From Ruminococcaceae bacterium UBA1691 (GTDB lineage Bacteria; Bacillota; Clostridia; Oscillospirales; Acutalibacteraceae), in NCBI GenBank assembly GCA_002320555.1, contig DCJV01000010.1:1-6988 (forward strand): 6,988 bases of DNA, written 5' to 3'. The notes under the pieces were generated by a model, which saw only the letters and a list, made by a program, of their open reading frames with translations, was not told the DNA's origin and made no database searches. This document shows, in pieces, positions 1 through 4,535 of this stretch (the first letter of the stretch is position 1; each line of letters starts with the position of its first letter). The position numbers were made by a program, and so were the translations under genes.

Positions 1-95
1 GTCAGGTACCGGATTAATACCTTCGCCATTTTTCCGCAGCCGTACTGGACGACGCGGATCTTCTCCGGGAACGCGCCCATTGCGCAGGAACTCAT
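1..95 (-). CDS. Partial NAD(P)-binding dehydrogenase, dihydrodipicolinate reductase-like (N-terminus only)
   Basis: Only the first 31 codons are visible; the rest lies beyond the left edge. The translation begins MSSCAMGAFPEKIRVVQYGC and continues GKMAKVLIRYL. A short beta strand (IRVVQYG) followed by G-C-G-K-M is the start of a Rossmann fold, with residues 19-23 as the dinucleotide-binding loop. From memory, the combination 'IRVVQYGxGKM' is typical of clostridial proteins annotated as dihydrodipicolinate reductase or 2,4-diaminopentanoate dehydrogenase-like, which act on amino-acid-derived substrates in the cytoplasm. The start at 95 is chosen because an AAAGGAG ribosome binding site (minus strand, about 104-110) lies 8 nt upstream; a second ATG at codon 6 has no such site. 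A terminator separates it from tcdA upstream, so it is probably transcribed on its own or by readthrough. The substrate cannot be told from this fragment, and other Rossmann dehydrogenases remain possible. Confidence 0.6.
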   Translation of the reverse strand, partial: MSSCAMGAFPEKIRVVQYGCGKMAKVLIRYL

Positions 96-112
96 AGGAA
101 ACACTCCTTTTC

Positions 113-129
113 ACCCGGCTAATCCGGGT
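113..129 (-). promoter_or_regulatory. Small hairpin just upstream of the ribosome binding site of the partial dehydrogenase gene
   Basis: ACCCGG (113-118) and CCGGGT (124-129) form a perfect 6-bp inverted repeat with a 5-nt loop. On the minus strand it ends one or two bases before the GAAAAGGAG ribosome binding site, so in RNA it would sit directly against the start region of the partial gene. It could tune translation or stability, or be chance in GC-rich DNA. It lacks a T-run long enough to call it a terminator. Confidence 0.3.
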
Positions 130-154
130 TTTGTTCGCGCACTCCTTCCGCCAG

Positions 155-188
155 AAAAAGTGCCGCCGGATTTAGTGTATCCGGCGGC
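155..188 (-). terminator. Rho-independent terminator of tcdA
   Basis: On the minus strand, GCCGCCGGA (188-180) and TCCGGCGGC (170-162) form a perfect 9-bp GC-rich stem with a 9-nt loop. Two bases later comes a run of five T (159-155). It starts about 30 nt after the tcdA stop codon and reads in the tcdA direction, so it should end tcdA transcription before the next minus-strand gene. Confidence 0.85.
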
Positions 189-220
189 TATTTCAATATA
201 CCAGTTTCAGGCGAGCGTAT

Positions 221-928
221 TCAGATCCCACTGAGCGCCCGGATCACCTCTCCCGCAAGCAGAAGGCCTGCTGCGGGCGGCACAAAGGAAATACTGCCCG
301 GCACGATACGTTTTCCCGTCTCCTCCTCACAGGGAGCGGGTTTTTGAGGCTCCTCGCGGGAATAAACCACTTCTAGCTTCTTGACGCCCCGCTTTTTCAA
401 CTCCCTACGCATCACACGGCACAGCGGGCACACCTGCGTATCGTAAATGTCCGCCACCTCAAACCGGGAGGGGTCTAGTTTATTGCCCGTGCCCATACTC
501 GCGATGATCGGAATTTCCATCTCCTGCGCATGGCAGGCAAGGTCAATTTTCGCGCTGACGGTATCGATTGCATCCACGATGTAGTCATAACGCGCCCCCC
601 AAAAACGCTCCGCATGTTCCGGCAGGTAAAATTCCGGAATTACATGGACGCGGCAGCCCGGGTTGATATCCCGCACCCGCTCGCAGGCAACCTCCGCCTT
701 CCACCTGCCCAGCGTCGAATGCAGAGCATAGAGCTGGCGGTTGAGGTTGGTCAGGGATACGGTATCGTGATCCACGAGCGTCAGCTCCCCGACCCCGGCG
801 CGGGCGAGCGCCTCCACGGCGAAGGAGCCCACGCCGCCCAGGCCGAACACGATGACATGGCTTTTCTGCAGCCGTTCAACGGCCTCCTCTCCCAAGAGCA
901 TTCGCTCGCGCGAAAAAGCATCCGGCAT
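221..928 (-). CDS. tcdA: tRNA threonylcarbamoyladenosine dehydratase TcdA (CsdL/YgdL, E1-like)
   Basis: This 235-residue protein belongs to the ThiF/MoeB/HesA E1-like family, in the branch that cyclises N6-threonylcarbamoyladenosine at position 37 of ANN-decoding tRNAs in an ATP-dependent dehydration in the cytoplasm. The adenylation domain is intact: glycine-rich loop GLGGVGS (29-35), the acidic strand LVDHD (51-55), TNLNRQ (60-65) with R64 for ATP binding, K77 in GRWKAEV, and DAID (119-122). The TcdA branch is shown by the overall pattern and by the segment CPLCRVMRRELKKRGV (167-182), equivalent to the DPLAAKLRERLK region of E. coli TcdA. The protein is shorter than the E. coli form (about 268 residues) and lacks its C-terminal hydrophobic tail, as usual in Firmicutes. 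The start at 928 has a GGAGG site 7 nt upstream (minus strand). Flanking genes are unrelated, so it is probably a single-gene unit. An oddity is the C167/C170 pair where the E. coli protein has Asp and Ala. Confidence 0.93.
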   Translation of the reverse strand: MPDAFSRERMLLGEEAVERLQKSHVIVFGLGGVGSFAVEALARAGVGELTLVDHDTVSLTNLNRQLYALHSTLGRWKAEVACERVRDINPGCRVHVIPEFYLPEHAERFWGARYDYIVDAIDTVSAKIDLACHAQEMEIPIIASMGTGNKLDPSRFEVADIYDTQVCPLCRVMRRELKKRGVKKLEVVYSREEPQKPAPCEEETGKRIVPGSISFVPPAAGLLLAGEVIRALSGI

Positions 929-960
929 AATATTTCCTCCATCCGTGCGATATCAAAATC

Positions 961-989
961 ATTTTAGCATAGGAGCGGCCCAAACCAAA
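961..989 (-). promoter_or_regulatory. Predicted extended -10 promoter of tcdA
   Basis: On the minus strand, TGCTAAAAT (969-961) is an extended -10 element (TG-n-TAAAAT, 5 of 6 bases of the -10 hexamer). The -35 position is weak (TTGGTT or TTTGGT with a 16-17 bp spacer, about 984-989). Transcription would start near 954, leaving a 5' leader of about 25 nt with the GGAGG site. An A-rich stretch on this strand (three A-tracts, 991-1009) falls near -40 to -60, where an UP element would lie. Confidence 0.5.
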
Positions 990-1017
990 GCCTTTTTCGT
1001 TTTCTTTTTGCAGTTCG

Positions 1018-1031
1018 TTGCAAATTTGTAA
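1018..1031. promoter_or_regulatory. 14-bp near-palindrome, candidate BceR-like operator
   Basis: TTGCAAATTTGTAA is a 14-bp palindrome in which six of seven base pairs match; only G1020/T1029 is a mismatch. It fits, with one deviation, the TNACA-N4-TGTAA operator pattern I recall for BceR/PsdR/YxdJ-type response regulators, which activate antimicrobial-peptide ABC transporters. It is centred about 53 bp upstream of the predicted start of the transporter transcript, a normal place for an activator. No regulator gene lies in the window, so the assignment is an inference from sequence and position. Confidence 0.4.
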
Positions 1032-1038
1032 GAGAAAT

Positions 1039-1050
1039 GCACACCTGTGC
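1039..1050. promoter_or_regulatory. Inverted repeat over the -35 region of the transporter promoter
   Basis: GCACA (1039-1043) and TGTGC (1046-1050) form a perfect 5-bp inverted repeat separated by CC. With the -10 at 1066-1071, it covers exactly the place where a -35 element should lie. It could be a second regulator site, a repressor site, or chance. Confidence 0.3.
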
Positions 1051-1065
1051 GTAAAAAATGGTTCC

Positions 1066-1071
1066 TATAAT
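1066..1071 (+). promoter_or_regulatory. Predicted -10 element of the ABC transporter operon
   Basis: A perfect TATAAT stands 64 bp before the ATPase start codon. At 16-18 bp spacing upstream the hexamers (CCTGTG, ACCTGT, CACCTG) bear no resemblance to TTGACA, and there is no TG extension. A perfect -10 without a -35 suggests an activator-dependent promoter. Transcription would begin near 1078, with a leader of about 57 nt that contains a small GCGG-CAAG-CCGC hairpin (1092-1103) and the GGAGG site at 1123-1127. Confidence 0.5.
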
Positions 1072-1134
1072 CAGAAGCAGTAACATCCCATGCGGCAAGC
1101 CGCGCCATTTTAAAACACGAACGGAGGAACCCTT

Positions 1135-1812
1135 ATGGCAATCGTAACGACCAAAAGCCTGAAGAAATATTATGGTTCGGAGCCCAATCAGACCAAGGCC
1201 CTCGACGGAGTCTCCCTATCGATTAAGGAGGGAGAATTCGTCGCGATCGTCGGTGCTTCCGGCAGCGGAAAATCGACGCTTCTGCATTTGCTCGGCGGGC
1301 TTGACCGGCCGACGTCCGGCAGCGTACAAATTCGGGGCAGGGATCTATACGCTATGAAGGACGAGGCGCTGACTGTCTTCCGCCGTCGGGAGATCGGATT
1401 TGTTTTCCAGAATTATAACCTGGTGCCTGTGCTCAATGTCCTGGAAAATATCGTTCTCCCCATCGAGCTCGATGGAAAGTCGCCGGATAAAACGTATGTT
1501 GGCCAAATCGTCGACACGCTGGGCTTGACGGAAAAGCTTACTAACCTGCCGAATACGCTCTCCGGAGGCCAGCAGCAGCGCGTGGCCGTGGCCCGCGCAC
1601 TCGCATCCAAGCCTGCGCTCATCCTTGCAGACGAGCCGACTGGCAACCTCGACAGCCGGACGGGGCTGGAGGTCGTCTCTCTGATGCAGGAGACCAGCCG
1701 CCAGTTCCATCAGACGATCGTCATGATTACGCACAATGAGGAAATTGCCCACATGGCGGACCGTATCATCCGCATTGAGGACGGGCAGATCGCAGGGGGG
1801 CAGACCGCATGA
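1135..1812 (+). CDS. ABC transporter ATP-binding protein (MacB/LolD/BceA-type)
   Basis: This 225-residue protein is a complete nucleotide-binding subunit, about the usual length for the LolD/MacB/BceA group. It shows Walker A GASGSGKST (40-48), the Q-loop in FQNYNLVP (Q92), the ABC signature LSGGQQQR (142-149), Walker B LILADEPTGNLDS (162-174) with D166 and catalytic E167, and the H-loop histidine H200. LSGGQQQRVAVARAL together with DEPTGNLDS is characteristic of this group, whose partners are FtsX-type permeases and whose transport is driven by mechanotransmission rather than by a classical channel. It works as a dimer on the cytoplasmic face of the next gene's product. The start at 1135 has GGAGG 7 nt upstream. 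The stop overlaps the permease start as ATGA, so the two are translationally coupled. Substrate cannot be read from this subunit; antimicrobial-peptide or antibiotic efflux is the commonest role for such Firmicute pairs. Confidence 0.95.
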   Translation: MAIVTTKSLKKYYGSEPNQTKALDGVSLSIKEGEFVAIVGASGSGKSTLLHLLGGLDRPTSGSVQIRGRDLYAMKDEALTVFRRREIGFVFQNYNLVPVLNVLENIVLPIELDGKSPDKTYVGQIVDTLGLTEKLTNLPNTLSGGQQQRVAVARALASKPALILADEPTGNLDSRTGLEVVSLMQETSRQFHQTIVMITHNEEIAHMADRIIRIEDGQIAGGQTA

Positions 1813-4343
1813 AACCGAAGCAGAATTCCACGGCCGTCCGCCGCATTGCCGCACGATCAATGAAAGCAAACCACACCCGCAATCTCTTTGCGCTGCTCGC
1901 CATCGTCCTGACCACCTTTATGATCTCCACCGTATTCAGCATCGGCCTGAGCTTTGCAAAAAACTATCAGGCCATGCAGCTGCGGCTGAGCGGCACCTCG
2001 GCCAGCATTTTTCTCAACAATCCCAGCGGAGAACAACTTCAGAAAATCAAAGCCGCCAGTCAGGTCGAGGCGGCCGGCACACAGATTTCCGTGGGGACTG
2101 CCGCGCAGAAGACAAAGGAGGGCAAAAACGCCAATATCGCGATTCTCTCTTACGACCAGACGGAATGGGAGAAGCATATTACACCGGCCATCGGTGACGT
2201 CCACGGAAGCTATCCAAAAGCGGAGGATGAAATCATGCTCTCCTCCCGCGCCCTCAGCCAGTTGGGCATCGAATCCCCCATGCAGGGGATGGCCGTGCCG
2301 CTGACTTATCGGATCGATGGGGAAATACGGACGGATTCTTTCCGCCTGAGCGGCTGGTATACAGAATATAAGATAACGCAGTCCGGAGGCGAGGCGCTGG
2401 TCTCCGAGGACTTCTGCCGCTCGCATGGGCTGACAGCGGAGAAAAGCGGAATCCTGGCAGTCTCCTGCAGCGCTTCCCGGCAGGAGGAGGTGCTGGAAAA
2501 TTTCAAACAACTGATTCCTCTTGAAAAGGGGCAGGAATTCAGCGCTTCCTTCAGCGCTGCCGGGGAAAGCGCCTCCGGCAACATGGTTGCAGCCGCTGTG
2601 ATCATCATGCTCGCCCTGTTCATCGTCCTGAGCGGCTATCTGCTCATTTCCAATGTGATGTATATCTCCGTAGCGCGGGATGTCCGGTTTTACGGCATGC
2701 TCAAGACAATCGGCGCCTCCGCTCAGCAGATCAAAAAGCTTGTGCGGATGCAGGCGATGCGCCTTTCCCTAATCGGCATCCCGGTAGGGCTGCTGCTCGG
2801 CGCCATCTCCTCTTTTGGCATCGTCCCCTTTGCGATGGAGATGTTCGCAACCTCCATGACCGGCATGGACACGACCTCTGGCAGCATCTCCTTCCATCCG
2901 CTCATTTTCATCGGCACCGCCTGCTTCTCTCTGCTGACCGTTTTTCTGAGCTGCCGCAAGCCCGCGAAGCTGGCCGCGGGTGTCTCCCCCATCGAAGCTA
3001 TGCGCCACGCAGATCTCTCCGCGTCGAAAAAGCGGCAAAGCCGCAAAACCACGCACGGCGGAAAGCCACGCCGCATGGCCCTATATAATGTGTTCCGCGA
3101 CAAAAAGCGAGCTGTGCTCGTGCTCGCCTCCCTGTTTATGGGCACGGTTACGCTTTTGGGCGTCAACAGCTTTATCGGCAGCATGAAGACAGAGAACTTC
3201 ATCAACCGCTATTTCCCTCACGATTTCTCCTACCAGAGTACCCCGCCGCTCTCACAGCAAAAATTCGACCAGGAGTTCCTCTCCTCACTTTCTCAAATTG
3301 ATGGCATTACAAAGCAGGAGATCGTGACGGCCGAGCCCTGCTCCATGCCTTTTGACGAGCGCGTGTTCGGAGCGATTGCGCGCAAGGATTACGACAATTG
3401 GATTGCAGGAAAGGGCGATAGCTATGAAATGTTCGTCGAGAGCCTAAAAAAGCGGTCGGCCGAAGGCAATTACGGGACCTGGGTGTTCGCCATTGAGGAA
3501 TCTTATGTGGAGGCCTATAACAAAACGCATAGCCCCAAAATTGATCTCGACGCCTTCCGGCGCGGAGAAGTTGCAATCCTCGGCTACGGGGATAAATCGA
3601 TGCAGGGCCTGGTGGGCAAACAAGTCCCCCTGACGGGCGACCGTTCCAAACAGAAAAAAACAGCTGTGATCGGCGGTGTTTTCTCCTATGAGGATTGTTC
3701 CTTTGCCGACACCTCAAAGGTGCTCGGCTCACCCGACGGCCTATTCGTCAGCAAAGCATTTATGAAACAGCTAAACCCCGATCCTATCGTCACCAATATT
3801 CTGCTGGATGTGGAGCAGAAAAAGGAGCCGCAGATTTCCCGTCAGCTTGCGGCGCTCAACCGGACCTTGACGGACGATTCCTATCAATTCAACAGCCGGG
3901 CGGAGCGCGCAGAGAGCTTCTCCTCCGATATGTCCTCCATGAACGTACTCGGCAGCGGCATTTCCCTGCTGCTCCTGCTCATCGGCGTGCTCAATTTCAT
4001 CAATGTGATGATCACCGGGGTCTATGCCCGCCGCCAGGAGCTCGCCATGCTGGAAAGCATCGGTATGACCAAAAGGCAGATTTCAGGAATGCTCACCTGG
4101 GAAGGATTTTATTACGCCCTGTTCACCTCCGGCTGCATTTTGACCCTGGGCAACGGCGTGATGTATCTGATTTCCAAAGCGGTGACGAAAATCGCAGACT
4201 ACGCTGTGTTCACCTATCCCGTTGGGCTGGTTGCGGCGCTGATCGCAGTTCTCTTCGCCGTGTGCCTCATCGTCCCTGCCCTCGTTTTCCGCGCGACGGC
4301 GAAAGAGAGCGTAACCGAGCGTTTGCATCGCGCGGATTCATGA
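1809..4343 (+). CDS. ABC transporter permease with two FtsX-type modules (844 residues)
   Basis: The protein is a tandem duplication of the FtsX/MacB-like module. Predicted membrane segments are roughly 26-50, 259-286, 318-344, 364-382, 433-455, 713-738, 766-790 and 801-828. This gives the order TM1, extracytoplasmic domain 1 (about 51-258), TM2-4, a basic cytoplasmic linker (383-432), TM5, extracytoplasmic domain 2 (about 456-712), TM6-8. Each module carries the coupling-helix signature after its second TM: VARDVRFYGMLKTIGASAQQI (288 on) and VYARRQELAMLESIGMTKRQI (738 on). These segments contact the ATPase in this family. One polypeptide thus supplies both halves, enough for a complete transporter with the ATPase dimer. 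The topology differs from true BceB (10 TM, one large loop), so it is a relative rather than a BceB. Start at 1809 overlaps the ATPase stop (ATGA) and has a G-rich site (GGGGGG, 1795-1800) before it. Likely role is peptide, antibiotic or envelope-component handling; the substrate is unknown. Confidence 0.92.
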   Translation: MKPKQNSTAVRRIAARSMKANHTRNLFALLAIVLTTFMISTVFSIGLSFAKNYQAMQLRLSGTSASIFLNNPSGEQLQKIKAASQVEAAGTQISVGTAAQKTKEGKNANIAILSYDQTEWEKHITPAIGDVHGSYPKAEDEIMLSSRALSQLGIESPMQGMAVPLTYRIDGEIRTDSFRLSGWYTEYKITQSGGEALVSEDFCRSHGLTAEKSGILAVSCSASRQEEVLENFKQLIPLEKGQEFSASFSAAGESASGNMVAAAVIIMLALFIVLSGYLLISNVMYISVARDVRFYGMLKTIGASAQQIKKLVRMQAMRLSLIGIPVGLLLGAISSFGIVPFAMEMFATSMTGMDTTSGSISFHPLIFIGTACFSLLTVFLSCRKPAKLAAGVSPIEAMRHADLSASKKRQSRKTTHGGKPRRMALYNVFRDKKRAVLVLASLFMGTVTLLGVNSFIGSMKTENFINRYFPHDFSYQSTPPLSQQKFDQEFLSSLSQIDGITKQEIVTAEPCSMPFDERVFGAIARKDYDNWIAGKGDSYEMFVESLKKRSAEGNYGTWVFAIEESYVEAYNKTHSPKIDLDAFRRGEVAILGYGDKSMQGLVGKQVPLTGDRSKQKKTAVIGGVFSYEDCSFADTSKVLGSPDGLFVSKAFMKQLNPDPIVTNILLDVEQKKEPQISRQLAALNRTLTDDSYQFNSRAERAESFSSDMSSMNVLGSGISLLLLLIGVLNFINVMITGVYARRQELAMLESIGMTKRQISGMLTWEGFYYALFTSGCILTLGNGVMYLISKAVTKIADYAVFTYPVGLVAALIAVLFAVCLIVPALVFRATAKESVTERLHRADS

Positions 4344-4381
4344 AAACCGGGATTGTTTCAGAATTCGAATGATCAAATAGG

Positions 4382-4429
4382 GCGCGTTGCAGAATGTAAA
4401 ACTGGCACATTTTGCAGCGCGCTTCTTTT
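4382..4429 (+). terminator. Strong rho-independent terminator of the ABC transporter operon
   Basis: GCGCGTTGCAGAATGT (4382-4397) pairs along all 16 positions with ACATTTTGCAGCGCGC (4407-4422), using two G-U wobbles, around a 9-nt loop. TTCTTTT (4423-4429) follows at once. It begins 38 nt after the permease stop and separates the transporter operon from the glycosidase gene. Confidence 0.92.
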
Positions 4430-4443
4430 GCGCAAGGCCTGCA

Positions 4444-4461
4444 CGATTCGATCGGAAATCG
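4444..4461. promoter_or_regulatory. Possible operator upstream of the GH20 promoter
   Basis: CGATT (4444-4448) and AATCG (4457-4461) are inverted around an 8-nt spacer that itself holds the palindrome CGATCG (4449-4454). The element sits between the terminator and the predicted -35. The arms are short and the two palindromes do not share a centre, so this is only a weak candidate for a regulator site. Confidence 0.2.
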
Positions 4462-4473
4462 ACACAAAAACAG

Positions 4474-4502
4474 TTGCGTTTTATCCATAACCATGCTATA
4501 TT
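4474..4502 (+). promoter_or_regulatory. Predicted promoter of the GH20 gene
   Basis: TTGCGT (4474-4479, 3 of 6 consensus bases) and TATATT (4497-4502, 5 of 6) are spaced by exactly 17 bp, and TG at 4494-4495 makes an extended -10. Transcription would start near 4509, about 27 nt before the start codon. The leader contains a GGGGG ribosome-binding site (4524-4528) 7 nt before ATG. Together with the terminator just upstream, this indicates that the glycosidase is transcribed independently. Confidence 0.6.
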
Positions 4503-4535
4503 GACCAAGATAAGAACCAGATTGGGGGTAAAGCC

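Noticed and set aside
113..129. Plus-strand terminator from the ACCCGG/CCGGGT repeat followed by TTTT
   Set aside because: The stem is only 6 bp, the T-run is short, and no plus-strand gene lies upstream in the window.
530..967. 145-codon plus-strand frame antisense to tcdA
   Set aside because: It covers the tcdA start region and promoter in reverse, has no domain and lacks a ribosome binding site; tcdA is unambiguous on the other strand.
1345..1869. 174-codon minus-strand frame antisense to the ATPase gene
   Set aside because: It is antisense to the conserved signature and Walker B motifs of the ATPase and has no recognisable features.
1135..4343. Calling the transporter BceAB
   Set aside because: The ATPase fits, but the permease has eight predicted TM segments and two large outer domains rather than ten TM and one loop, and no BceRS genes are adjacent. 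The wider MacB/Bce superfamily is as far as the sequence allows.
3695..4372. 225-codon plus-strand frame overlapping the end of the permease gene
   Set aside because: Its translation is rich in Arg, His and Pro without motifs, while the overlapping permease frame carries a clear FtsX coupling motif and three membrane segments. It is an out-of-frame shadow.
4340..4372. Ten-codon mini-ORF (MKTGIVSEFE) whose ATGA overlaps the permease stop
   Set aside because: The overlap resembles translational coupling, but there is no ribosome binding site upstream and the product is too short to support without conservation data.
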